64,000 nucleotides of DNA from Paenibacillus sp. FSL W8-0426 (GTDB lineage Bacteria > Bacillota > Bacilli > Paenibacillales > Paenibacillaceae): assembly GCF_037969725.1 (NCBI RefSeq), contig NZ_CP150203.1, positions 884,001 to 948,000 of the forward strand, given 5' to 3'. Each line of letters starts with the position of its first letter. Within the stretch, counting starts at the first letter, position 1. The notes beneath the pieces are model-generated. The model was not told the origin of the DNA and did no database searches. It saw only the letters and a program-made list of their open reading frames with translations. Below, in pieces: positions 17,366 to 26,021 of this stretch. Both the position numbers and the translations under genes were made by a program.

Positions 17366-19744
17366 ATGATCAGACCATCGGAAGACCAGCAATATTACGA
17401 GTTGACCAGCCCAACGAGCCTGCCCAAAGCTTCGGGATTTTTGTGGAACGAAAAAATGATGATCCACATGAATTGCCGTGGGTACGCCGTAGCGCAATTC
17501 ATGCAGCCGGAACCGGCCAAATATTCGCATGCGCCGAACCTGGAGGCCAAGACGTTCATGCAGCCGGAACAGCCGTATTATGCCCATCATCCGGGACGGT
17601 TCGTGTACGTAAAAGATGAAGTAAGCGGGGGCGTCTTTTCGGCACCGTATGAACCCGTGCGCAAACAGGCGGACAAATATGTCTTTTCCATCGGCAAGCA
17701 TGATCTGCGTTGGCAAGTTGTAAGCGGTGACATCGAAGTGGAGATGGTTTTGACGCTGCCGAAGGCGGAGGCGATGGAGCTGTGGAGCGTGAAAGTGAAG
17801 AACCTGTCGTCCACGACGCGTAAGTTAAGCGTTTATCCGTATTTTACGGTGGGGTACATGTCCTGGATGAACCAGTCTGGCGAATATGCGGAGTCGCTGC
17901 AAGGCATCGTGTGTTCCTCGGTGACGCCATACCAGAAATACCAGGATTACGACAAAATCAAAACCTTTGCAGACAAAACCTTTTTGCTCGCAGATGAGCG
18001 GCCTGTCGCTTGGGAAGTTAACCAGGAAGCTTTTGAGGGCGAGGGGGGACTCCATGCCCCGTCCGCTCTTGAGGCCGACACGCTGGCTTGCGGAGACGCA
18101 AGATATGAGACGCCGACATGTGCCCTACAGTATCGACTGGAACTCGAAGCCGGGGCAGAGAAGGCGTATCGTTTCATCTTTGGCGCCGCCCACAATGAAC
18201 AGGAGATTGGGCAGATTCGTCAGAAGTACTTTGTGGATGTAAACGGTCAAGGGATGAACGGTTTTGCTGCGGCCGGGCTGGAATATGCCGCCTATGTTGC
18301 GGAAGGTCAGGGAAATATCGAGATTAAAACACCCGATGAAGGGTTGAACAACTTCGTTAACCACTGGCTGCCGCGCCAGATGTACTATCACGGCCAAACG
18401 AACCGTTTGACGACAGATCCCCAAACCCGGAATTATCTGCAAGACAATATGGGCATGAGCTATATTCAGCCAAGCGTTGCGCGAGGGGCGTTTCTTACGG
18501 CACTTGAGCAGCAGAATGTCAGCGGCGCAATGCCTGACGGCATTATTTTGCACCCGGACGCCGAACTCAAATATATCAACCAGGTACCGCATACGGATCA
18601 TTGCATCTGGCTGCCGGTATGCATGAGCACGTATCTGGATGAGACCAAGGATTACGGCATTTTGGATGAACAGGTCGGGTTTGCGGACAGCAAAGAGACG
18701 GCCACCGTTCTTGAACATATGCATCGTGCCATGCGTTGGCTAATTCAGGATCGCGACGACCGGGGACTGAACTACATCAACCAGGGCGACTGGTGCGATC
18801 CGATGAATATGGTCGGGTACAAGGGAAAAGGCGTATCCGGCTGGCTTACCATTGCTACGGCGTATGCGTTCAAGGTGTGGGCAAACATTTGCGAACAGGC
18901 AGGGCATGCGGAAGCAGCAGCCGAATTCCGGGAGGAAGCGGACAGAACCAACGAAATTGCCAATACGTATCTGTGGGACGGCAACTGGTATGCACGGGGG
19001 ATAACCGACGACAACGTCGTATTCGGCATCAGCAAAGACAAGGAAGGGCGCATCTTCATCAACCCGCAAGGTTGGGCCCTGATGAGCGGCGCGGCTGATC
19101 CGGACAAACGGGAAAAGCTGATTCGCGCCGTGGAGGAACAATTGGAAACGCCATATGGCGTGGAAAAGCTGGCACCCTCCTTCACGGCGATGCGCGAGGA
19201 TGTTGGACGCGTGACCCAGAAACATCCGGGCAGCGCGGAGAACGGAGCCGTATACAACCATGCTGCGGCGTTCTACATTTATGCATTGTATCTGGTCGGG
19301 GAAAAGGAGAACGCCTATCGTTTGCTGCGCAAAATGATTCCCGGTCCGGACCTGGACGATATCGTTCAACGGGGACAATTGCCTGTATTTATCCCGAACT
19401 ATTACCGCGGTGCCTATCGCCAATTCCCGCGTACGGCAGGCCGGTCCAGCCATTTGTTCAACACGGGAACCGTCCCGTGGGTATACCGCTGCCTGATCGA
19501 CGGGCTGTTCGGTTTGCAAGGCCATGCGGAAGGTCTGCTAGTGCGTCCACAATTGCCAGCAGACTGGAACGAGGCATCCGTGACGCGCAAGTTCCGCGGA
19601 GCGGTGCTGGAGGTGCAGATGAAGCGAAGCGAGAGTGTTCGCGAGCGGCAAGTATATGTGAACGGTAAGCCGATTGAAGGAGACGTGATCCGGGGGATTC
19701 AGGCCGGTGCCACGTATGACGTGTTGGTCAAGCTTCCGTTGTAG
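17366..19744 (+). CDS. GH94 disaccharide phosphorylase, cellobionic-acid phosphorylase-like
   Basis: A 792-residue protein with the N-terminal beta-sandwich (about 1-270), linker and (alpha/alpha)6 barrel of GH94. The catalytic Asp is probably D475 in NQGDWCDPMNMVGYKGKG; the GDWCDPMN form differs from the GDWND of classical cellobiose phosphorylases and, as I recall, resembles cellobionic acid phosphorylases, which also have this length. These enzymes phosphorolyse the glycosidic bond in the cytoplasm to alpha-glucose 1-phosphate and gluconate. The absence of a signal peptide fits. It stands alone with its own promoter and no adjacent transporter. Substrate assignment is less sure than the family. 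Confidence 0.82.
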   Translation: MIRPSEDQQYYELTSPTSLPKASGFLWNEKMMIHMNCRGYAVAQFMQPEPAKYSHAPNLEAKTFMQPEQPYYAHHPGRFVYVKDEVSGGVFSAPYEPVRKQADKYVFSIGKHDLRWQVVSGDIEVEMVLTLPKAEAMELWSVKVKNLSSTTRKLSVYPYFTVGYMSWMNQSGEYAESLQGIVCSSVTPYQKYQDYDKIKTFADKTFLLADERPVAWEVNQEAFEGEGGLHAPSALEADTLACGDARYETPTCALQYRLELEAGAEKAYRFIFGAAHNEQEIGQIRQKYFVDVNGQGMNGFAAAGLEYAAYVAEGQGNIEIKTPDEGLNNFVNHWLPRQMYYHGQTNRLTTDPQTRNYLQDNMGMSYIQPSVARGAFLTALEQQNVSGAMPDGIILHPDAELKYINQVPHTDHCIWLPVCMSTYLDETKDYGILDEQVGFADSKETATVLEHMHRAMRWLIQDRDDRGLNYINQGDWCDPMNMVGYKGKGVSGWLTIATAYAFKVWANICEQAGHAEAAAEFREEADRTNEIANTYLWDGNWYARGITDDNVVFGISKDKEGRIFINPQGWALMSGAADPDKREKLIRAVEEQLETPYGVEKLAPSFTAMREDVGRVTQKHPGSAENGAVYNHAAAFYIYALYLVGEKENAYRLLRKMIPGPDLDDIVQRGQLPVFIPNYYRGAYRQFPRTAGRSSHLFNTGTVPWVYRCLIDGLFGLQGHAEGLLVRPQLPADWNEASVTRKFRGAVLEVQMKRSESVRERQVYVNGKPIEGDVIRGIQAGATYDVLVKLPL

Positions 19745-19769
19745 AGCGTCAGATTTACGTTATAAATAC

Positions 19770-19833
19770 CCCAATGGGAAACATGGTGCACTTGGTGAAG
19801 ACCAGATGGATTCATCAGGTGCACCTGTTGGGA
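19770..19833 (+). repeat. hairpin downstream of GH94
   Basis: CCAA and GGTGCAC pair with GTGCACC and TTGG, with a small TTGGT/ACCA hairpin in the loop. No T run follows, so it may be a weak terminator or a processing structure. Confidence 0.35.
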
Positions 19834-19874
19834 TTCGACATTATTTTCGGACATTTCCGAATGAAGGTAAATTA

Positions 19875-19903
19875 TTGAAGTGAAGCAGGGTTTCACATAT
19901 AAT
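19875..19903 (+). promoter_or_regulatory. strong sigma-A type promoter before the coiled-coil gene pair
   Basis: TTGAAG at 19875-19880, a 17-base spacer and a perfect TATAAT at 19898-19903. Confidence 0.8.
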
Positions 19904-19947
19904 CAAAGAGATTCAAGAATTCGCATACATATTGGGGGAGATCATTC

Positions 19948-20367
19948 ATGTTCGTAGGAAAAGGTTCAGTTCGTGAAATGTCCAATGATATCGACCGAGT
20001 CATTCGGGAAATCGACCAGATTACGCAATCCAAAATCGACCGGGTATCCGACAAAATCGACTCGGAATTGAACTCATGCGGCCGCGAGCTGTCCAACGCA
20101 GCAACAACCTTGACCCAGATTCGCCCATTGATCGACAGACTCGTTGCACAAGTGGGTCAGGATGCGCCGGATCACGTGCAAGTACTGGTTACATCCATCG
20201 CCCAAGAAGTGATGTCCAAAGTGATTGCGGCAGGCGGGAACATTGAAGAAGTCCAAAAGAACATCAAAGACGTGGACAAGCTCACCGATGAAATTGACAG
20301 CTTGACGGACGAAATCGATAAACTGACGAATAAAATCGACGAAATTACGGATAAGTATCAGAAATAA
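19948..20367 (+). CDS. small coiled-coil protein of unknown function
   Basis: A 139-residue soluble protein. The last 35 residues are a heptad-like run of LTDEIDSL, LTDEIDKL and LTNKIDEI repeats, and the first 40 are similarly built (IDRVIREIDQI, KIDRVSDKIDSEL), with Ile/Leu at a/d positions and acidic/basic flanks. It has one Cys and no signal peptide or membrane segment. GGGGGAGATC precedes the ATG. A strong promoter stands in front and the next gene follows at 33 bases. I do not recognise the family; an oligomeric structural or scaffold role is a guess. Confidence 0.72.
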   Translation: MFVGKGSVREMSNDIDRVIREIDQITQSKIDRVSDKIDSELNSCGRELSNAATTLTQIRPLIDRLVAQVGQDAPDHVQVLVTSIAQEVMSKVIAAGGNIEEVQKNIKDVDKLTDEIDSLTDEIDKLTNKIDEITDKYQK

Positions 20368-20400
20368 GCGGACATTTGAAAATGAAGGAGTGAATCCCTG

Positions 20401-20748
20401 ATGAGCGAATATACTCCACCTGTGAGCCAGCCCAACTACATGTCCAATGGTTGGAACAATAAACAGGCCAAAGAAACGGCGATCAAAATCGATCACATTG
20501 CGGACAAAGCCAAGTTTGGCATTGAAGTACTCAGTACGGGACTCGTCGGCATCGATGCCCTGGAGAAGGAACTGATCGAGATGTCCCATGCTTCCCAGCC
20601 GCCTACCCAGGAGCAGATTCGCTCCTTGGCACATCGGCTGGATGCCCATCAGAAGCAAATTCAACAAGGTTTGGATCGAATTAAGGACATGATGACCGAC
20701 ATCGAAAAGGAAACGGATTCGTTTCAGCAGCCTCGTACGTCCTGGTAG
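20401..20748 (+). CDS. small helical protein of unknown function, partner of the preceding gene
   Basis: A 115-residue soluble protein: a disordered Pro/Asn-rich start (about 1-20), then amphipathic helices (AKETAIKIDHIADKAKFGIE, LAHRLDAHQKQIQQGLDRIK). It shares the style of the upstream protein, with repeated I-D pairs, but not obvious sequence identity. GAAGGAGTGA precedes the ATG and a terminator follows, making a two-gene operon. No domain is recognised. Confidence 0.68.
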   Translation: MSEYTPPVSQPNYMSNGWNNKQAKETAIKIDHIADKAKFGIEVLSTGLVGIDALEKELIEMSHASQPPTQEQIRSLAHRLDAHQKQIQQGLDRIKDMMTDIEKETDSFQQPRTSW

Positions 20749-20780
20749 TCGATGAAACGAAGATAAATAGAAGATAACGA

Positions 20781-20809
20781 AGAGAAGGTTATGTCGACCT
20801 TCTCTTTTT
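20781..20809 (+). terminator. intrinsic terminator of the coiled-coil operon
   Basis: AGAGAAGGT and ACCTTCTCT pair around a 7-base loop, followed by five T residues. Confidence 0.85.
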
Positions 20810-20896
20810 GATGTGGCGCGAAGAGAGGCCGCCGGTCTACGTAGGCCCAAATTTTTTATGAAGGAGCCGCCAGAAACCGGCCGAGGTCAATCAGAG

Positions 20897-21652
20897 CTAT
20901 TTTTTTACCCGATACCAATAACGGTAGATCTCCTCGTATCCCAGCTTTTCGTATAACCGCCATGCCGGCGCATTGTCGGCAACGACCGCGAGGTAACTGA
21001 ATTCGGCTCCTTGGGCTTTCCCCCAGTGAAGCAGGTGCAGGATCAGCTGCTCAGCCAGCCCTTGATTTCTGTGCTGTTTATCTGTCACGATATCATACAA
21101 TCCGATATAACCGCGTTCGACGACTCCCAAGCCGCAGGCAACCACTTGATCGTTCACCAAAAGAGAGATGTACCCCGTCGTCGTGCGGATATTCGAGAGC
21201 ATGCGTGTCATCGTAGAACCTTTTTTCTCGTCAACCGAATTGATTCTGCAAAAGGAATTCAGCCACGAATTTGTTGCATAAGTATCGATCCGTACATCAG
21301 AGTGCTGTGGCGTCTTGAGTCCGTCCAGGCTGCGAGTTTGAATGCTGGTCCGATCCAATAAGGAATACCCTTTCTCATCCAAAATGTTATCCAGATTTTC
21401 AGGATGAATAAATGGGGTGATTTTAAAGACGGTGGGTAACCCATTACGCTCGTACAATTGCTCACATGTTTTTATTTTTTCATGGATGTCGAGCGTGGAG
21501 GTGTATATGGGCTGTATGGAGTTGGCGCGTTTGGTGCATCCGTCCGCAAAGCGAAGCACCCATCCGTCAACAAACAGGGTGGACAAGGAAGGCCAGTGGC
21601 CAAGGGACAATTCCTCGATCATTTTGTGGGATGATGCGGCAGCGGGAAACAT
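20897..21652 (-). CDS. GNAT family N-acetyltransferase
   Basis: A 251-residue protein with a C-terminal GNAT domain: acetyl-CoA loop KQHRNQGLAEQLILHLL near residue 195 and the closing VADNAPAWRLYEKLGYEEIY. The N-terminal part (SLGHWPSLSTLFVDGWVLRF) is shared with a group of two-part GNATs in Bacillales. The start ATG has AGGAGG 12 bases upstream, somewhat far, but no better start is present. It stands alone and its substrate is unknown. Confidence 0.82.
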   Translation of the reverse strand: MFPAAASSHKMIEELSLGHWPSLSTLFVDGWVLRFADGCTKRANSIQPIYTSTLDIHEKIKTCEQLYERNGLPTVFKITPFIHPENLDNILDEKGYSLLDRTSIQTRSLDGLKTPQHSDVRIDTYATNSWLNSFCRINSVDEKKGSTMTRMLSNIRTTTGYISLLVNDQVVACGLGVVERGYIGLYDIVTDKQHRNQGLAEQLILHLLHWGKAQGAEFSYLAVVADNAPAWRLYEKLGYEEIYRYWYRVKK

Positions 21653-21837
21653 GGGATCGGCATACCTCCTGTTTTATAATGATAAATATACTAGTAAATA
21701 ATAATACATATTATTGCATAAAAATTCAATTATGTGTACAAGCAGCTTTGAGTGCGAGGGCACGCGATATGAGGTACAATCAGGGTAGTCAGTACAGCGA
21801 TGTGAACGGCATATTATGAACAGAAGTGGAGAAAACG

Positions 21838-22494
21838 ATGTTTACGATTGAAGTGAAGGGCCAACTCATTCAGTGCCATCTGGAACTGGGCAAACGCAAA
21901 AAGGTATCCATCAGCCTGGACCTGCCCTACATGGTGACGATCAAGGCACCCAATGGCATCACAGAAGAGAAGATCGGAGAACTCGTGCGGCAGCACGGGG
22001 ATGTCATTTTGCAGCGATCGGCCTTGATGCAGGAAGCGCTGGACGGACCGCAGCCTCGGACCTATCAGGACGAAGGAACGTTTATGTGGCTTGGCAAGGA
22101 GCATGCCTTGCATGAACTCATTGATGTGGAAGGTTTGGAAGAGGACGAGCTGCGGGTGCGTTTGAAAAAGTTTTATTTTGCCGAATGTAAACGGGTCATT
22201 GGGGAACGCATCGGTGCGTTTCAACAGGCGCTGAAGGTAAAGCCGAAGTCCATGGATATCGTGGAGTCGGCCACCAAATGGGGGAGCTGTAGTTGGGACA
22301 AAAAACTCACCTTTAACTATCGGCTTGCTATGGCTCCTGTAGACGTCATCGATTATGTCATCATCCATGAGCTGTGCCATATTCATCACATGAATCATGA
22401 CCGTTCCTTTTGGCGGCTGGTAGGCAGCATAATGCCCGATTACGAGGAGAAGGAAGCGTATTTGCGAAGAAAAGGCCAGGCAATGACGCTCTAA
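21838..22494 (+). CDS. YgjP-like (DUF45/SprT-type) metallopeptidase-domain protein
   Basis: A 218-residue protein with the zinc-binding HELCH (177-181) followed by HMNHDRSFW, the signature of the YgjP-like family. The preceding ATKWGSCSWDKKLTFNYRLA block is equally characteristic. E. coli YgjP has been reported as a UTP pyrophosphatase although the fold is peptidase-like, so the reaction is open. I use the ATG at 21838, with AGTGGAG ahead, rather than the in-frame GTG at 21826. No signal peptide. Confidence 0.85.
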   Translation: MFTIEVKGQLIQCHLELGKRKKVSISLDLPYMVTIKAPNGITEEKIGELVRQHGDVILQRSALMQEALDGPQPRTYQDEGTFMWLGKEHALHELIDVEGLEEDELRVRLKKFYFAECKRVIGERIGAFQQALKVKPKSMDIVESATKWGSCSWDKKLTFNYRLAMAPVDVIDYVIIHELCHIHHMNHDRSFWRLVGSIMPDYEEKEAYLRRKGQAMTL

Positions 22495-22580
22495 CAAACG
22501 GTATGATTGCATGGTGGAGCATCCAGTGAAAAATGACCTAAGTTTGATCCAATCACACTTTGTTAAGGAGGCACAGGCAC

Positions 22581-22967
22581 ATGACAGGGAAAAATCCAAC
22601 CTCGGTTGAAGTCGACGAATATATTGCGGGATTCCCGCCAGAAGTGAAGGCCAAATTACAAACGATGCGTGAGCTGATCCGGGAGATTGCCCCGCAGGCG
22701 GAAGAGAAAATAAGCTACAAAATGCCGACGTATGCCCTGCATGGCAATCTGGTTCATTTTGCCGGATACGCGAAACATATTGGATTCTACCCTGCGCCGA
22801 GCGGGATTGAAGAATTCAAACAGGAGTTGTCGGCCTATAAAGGGGCCAAAGGCTCCGTGCAATTCCCGTTGGATCAACCATTGCCGGAAGCGCTGATCCG
22901 CCGCATCGTGGCGTTCCGGGTGAAGGAAAACGAAGAGAAGGCCCGGCAGAAGAAGCAGGGCAAGTAG
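22581..22967 (+). CDS. DUF1801 (YdhG-type) iron-chaperone-like protein
   Basis: A 128-residue protein with the family opening VDEYIAGFPPEVKAKLQTMRELI and central EEKISYKMPTYALHGNLVHFAGY. B. subtilis YdhG (Fra), of the same fold, resembles frataxin in iron handling, but most DUF1801 members are uncharacterised. AAGGAGG lies 9 bases before the ATG. The C-terminus is Lys/Gln-rich. Confidence 0.8.
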   Translation: MTGKNPTSVEVDEYIAGFPPEVKAKLQTMRELIREIAPQAEEKISYKMPTYALHGNLVHFAGYAKHIGFYPAPSGIEEFKQELSAYKGAKGSVQFPLDQPLPEALIRRIVAFRVKENEEKARQKKQGK

Positions 22968-22983
22968 TCGTCAAACAGACAGG

Positions 22984-23280
22984 TTGAGGATGGACAAGCG
23001 CAATCCGGCGCTCAAATCCTGGTTGCGAGATCATCAGGTGGAGCACATCTTTATCATTGGGTTCAACACGGAATATTGCTGTTTGTTTACGGCTATTGCG
23101 GCCGAGCATGAGGGTTTCAAGGTTACGCTGATCGAAGATGCGACAGGTACGGTAAATACGGCGGAGACGTATGAAATGCCGGGGCTCGACATTCAGGATT
23201 TCATCGGCTCGGTTCTGAATTGGTCCGGCTGCATCGAGGTTTTGTATGTAGACGAGTACCGAGAGTTGTACTCCAAATAA
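22984..23280 (+). pseudogene. C-terminal remnant of an isochorismatase-like cysteine hydrolase
   Basis: About 95 residues correspond to the second half of isochorismatase-family hydrolases: LKSWLRDHQVEHIFIIGFNT followed by EYCCLFTAIAAEHEGFKVT, where one of the Cys residues would be the nucleophile, and the family end region with DATGT. The first half, which supplies the catalytic Asp and Lys, is missing, and only 16 bases separate the frame from the previous gene. No good ribosome site precedes it. It is most likely a deletion remnant. Confidence 0.65.
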
Positions 23281-23451
23281 TATCCGTTACATCAGGAATC
23301 GTTGGATCGGATCACTGGATAAAGACGAAATCCAGACTGCCTTCTTTCGTTGCGAAGGTGGTCTATTTGTGCGTGGCGCCGATTCAGCGATTTTTCAGCT
23401 TGAGCCCTTATAATACGTACCGAAATCCTGCATTCGAAAAGGAGTTTTGGC

Positions 23452-25041
23452 ATGGCTAAGGTGATCCATAAGGGGCTCTATCTGATTCTTGCTTTGTTTA
23501 TCGGACTGTTTATCGCATCAACCTTCGTCGTTCGGGCGCAGTACAATTATGCCGCTTACGGTGACAATCCGATTCTGGGATCGCAGCAATGGGGCATTTT
23601 CATCCCGCTCCTGATCGTGCTGTCGCTCGCCAGTGTGGTTATGTACCGACTGTGTCTGAAGCTGAACCGGTTTCGTCCAGTGGTCGTTATTCCTGTCGTG
23701 CTGCTGGCGTCCTCCGCCGTTCAGACCGCGATCATTTTTTGGTTTCCGCGCGTGCCGACGGACGATTCGCAGACGGTGCTTTCGCTGGCGATGGACATGC
23801 TGTATGACCAGGACTATTCCTCGTTTGATACGACTGGTTATCTGCACATGTTTCCGTTCAACTATTCGATCGTATTGATTTTGAAAACCTTGCTGTACCT
23901 ATTTCCGGATAACTATCTGGTCATCAAGCTGTTTAACATTTTGTGCACGCTCGTAACGACGTTAATGATCTATCTCATCTATAAACAACTCCATGCCAAA
24001 TCGGGCGGGCGTGATTACGGGGTTCTTGTCCTGGCAGCAACTTACCTGCCTGCCTTATTTATGAACAACTTGATCTATAACGATGTTATTGCCACCGCGC
24101 TGCTTACGTCGAGCCTGTACTTCCTGATCCGGTTCCTGAAGGAGAAAACGTACAAGTGGGTCGTCGCTGCCGCCATCTTGTTGGCCCTTGGCAACGACCT
24201 GCGCAGCATCGGCGCGATTGTGTTGATCGCGGCAATCCTTTGTATTCTTTTAAATATCAGGAGCCTTGGCTTCCAAAAATTCATGATTTCCATCGGCGTG
24301 CTCGCGCTTTTATTTAATGTCCCGGGGTGGACGCAGAAATGGGCACTGCAATCCGTCGTGAATGAGCCTGTCGGCGAAAACGCCGCTCCCGTCTATATGT
24401 GGTTGAACATGGGGATTAACCTGGAGCGCTTCGGGTTCTGGGATAACCGGGAAAGCTACGCCATCTACCAGAGAGAGGCGAATTATAACAAAGCCGAAAG
24501 TACGGTGTTGTTCAAGCAGGAGATCGAACGAAAGCTGTCGGAAGCCAGCGCGGGCGACCTTGTGAGGATGTATACGAAAAAACTCATTTGGACCTGGACC
24601 GAAGGAACTTACCAAATGGATCGGTACGGCATCGGCAATGGCAGTTCGTTTGGCATGGGCAGAGGTGGGGGCGGAATCGACGGTTCCTATAGTTATGCCA
24701 CTGCCGCCACGGATTGGTTCCAAGGGGATTCGGCACCTCGAATCGGCATTTTGTGGGTGGTATACACCATGAACGTGCTGATTTATGTTTTCGTGCTCGT
24801 CCGGTTAATCGGCGGAATTCGGGCCAAGAGATATGACGAGGTTTCGTTGATATTGGTTATTCTCGGGTTTATCGGATTTTATTTGCTCTGGGAAATCAAA
24901 TCGAGGTATCTTTTTCCGGTGTACCCGCTGCTGCTCGTGCTTGCTTATATGGGATTCAAAGATGCGCATGACTCGATATTCCGAAGAAAACTTGGCGGGG
25001 AACGCATTTCCCACGGAAAAGGTGATTCATATGCGAAGTAA
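23452..25041 (+). CDS. GT-C fold membrane glycosyltransferase (GT39/ArnT-like)
   Basis: A 529-residue protein with eleven or so membrane helices. After the second or third helix a DD pair occurs in FWFPRVPTDDSQTVLSLAMD, the position of the acidic catalytic motif in lipid-phosphate-sugar dependent GT-C enzymes. A large extracytoplasmic insertion before the last helices is Gly-rich (MGRGGGGIDG). Such enzymes transfer sugars outside the membrane onto proteins, teichoic acids or lipids. AAAAGGAG precedes the ATG. The next gene, a lipoprotein with a similar Gly/Met-rich stretch, overlaps its end. Confidence 0.8.
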   Translation: MAKVIHKGLYLILALFIGLFIASTFVVRAQYNYAAYGDNPILGSQQWGIFIPLLIVLSLASVVMYRLCLKLNRFRPVVVIPVVLLASSAVQTAIIFWFPRVPTDDSQTVLSLAMDMLYDQDYSSFDTTGYLHMFPFNYSIVLILKTLLYLFPDNYLVIKLFNILCTLVTTLMIYLIYKQLHAKSGGRDYGVLVLAATYLPALFMNNLIYNDVIATALLTSSLYFLIRFLKEKTYKWVVAAAILLALGNDLRSIGAIVLIAAILCILLNIRSLGFQKFMISIGVLALLFNVPGWTQKWALQSVVNEPVGENAAPVYMWLNMGINLERFGFWDNRESYAIYQREANYNKAESTVLFKQEIERKLSEASAGDLVRMYTKKLIWTWTEGTYQMDRYGIGNGSSFGMGRGGGGIDGSYSYATAATDWFQGDSAPRIGILWVVYTMNVLIYVFVLVRLIGGIRAKRYDEVSLILVILGFIGFYLLWEIKSRYLFPVYPLLLVLAYMGFKDAHDSIFRRKLGGERISHGKGDSYAK

Positions 25042-25624
25042 AGCACTGTTCACATTGTTGATATCGGCCCTTATCGGCTGTTCCGTCCTGCTCACGGCTT
25101 GCGATGCCATCACGGCCCAGAATATTGAGAGAACCGGCGCTCCCGGTCAGGGAATGAACGGATTTCCCGGCATGAATGGCGGGGGTGGCATAGATGGTGG
25201 CGGCCAAGGCATGAGCAGAGGCGGCCGCATGAACGGCGGCGGAACGAATGGCCGAAACGGCGATGGTGCCGAAGCGATGCAAGGCATGATGGATGCCGAC
25301 GTTACGGGTCGGATCGTCTCCATAGAGGGTGGCACGATTACGGTGGATCTGTTGGAACAGGAGCAAACGGATGCGACGTCCAATCAAGGGCGACAATGGA
25401 ATCCGGCAGACGGAAATACAGGGCTGAAAGAAACCGGTGTAGAAATGAAAATCAGCGTCAGCGACGACGTTCAGATCAGTCGGGGGATGACCATGGGCGG
25501 TCCGAATAACCGATCCGACTCCAGTGACGACATGTCATTGTCCGACCTGAAAACAGGCGATGTCATTCGTTTATGGTACAAGGACAACACCGAAACGGCA
25601 GCACGAATCGTTGTTCAATCCTAG
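25031..25624 (+). CDS. Gly/Met-rich lipoprotein of unknown function
   Basis: A 197-residue protein. MRSKALFTLLISALIGCSVL is followed by LTAC, a lipobox, so the mature protein should be anchored at the Cys near residue 24. Residues 40-85 are low complexity (Gly, Met, Asn, Arg). The C-terminal 110 residues contain ADVTGRIVSIEGGTITVDLL and LKTGDVIRLWYKD, reminiscent of OB-like DUF5666 modules. The ATG at 25031 has GGAAAAGGTG ahead and lies inside the end of the glycosyltransferase gene, so the two are translationally coupled. The low-complexity part could be a substrate for glycosylation by its partner; this is speculation. Confidence 0.75.
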   Translation: MRSKALFTLLISALIGCSVLLTACDAITAQNIERTGAPGQGMNGFPGMNGGGGIDGGGQGMSRGGRMNGGGTNGRNGDGAEAMQGMMDADVTGRIVSIEGGTITVDLLEQEQTDATSNQGRQWNPADGNTGLKETGVEMKISVSDDVQISRGMTMGGPNNRSDSSDDMSLSDLKTGDVIRLWYKDNTETAARIVVQS

Positions 25625-25925
25625 GTTGAGGTAATGGCCATTGCCATATCGATAACTTGTGGATTATTATGGAAGTAACTTTGTTTCCCGAAGGGAGTGA
25701 GCGTCATGAAACGACGGGCTAAGATGATGCCAAAAGCGACTACAATTAAGGTGATCGTGAACTGAATAGATGGGTGGACCGACGAGGACAGAACGAAGTG
25801 AAAGCTGCTTCGGTTGGTTATTTGGAGTCTGCCGAGATATAGGGATATAACTGCTCATTTTCCTGGTGTTGATGAGGTTTGTTTGCTTATGCATTTTGCA
25901 ACTTCCTCGTGCATCACGAATTTTT

Positions 25926-25954
25926 AAGCCGCAGGCATAGCCTGCGGCTTTTTG
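25926..25954 (+). terminator. intrinsic terminator
   Basis: AAGCCGCAGGC and GCCTGCGGCTT pair around ATA, with a T run. The 300 bases before it (25625-25925) hold a 19-codon frame at 25706-25765 behind GAAGGGAGTGA, but nothing else suggests a gene. Confidence 0.85.
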
Positions 25955-26021
25955 CGCGCAAAAATAGTCGTTCGGACTTTGCAAGAAACCTACATTAAAC
26001 GGTCAAGAAGGAGAACTGCCC

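Noticed and set aside
25706..25765. 19-codon basic peptide frame behind a fair ribosome site
   Set aside because: Too short to judge and without family, promoter or context; left in the gap description.
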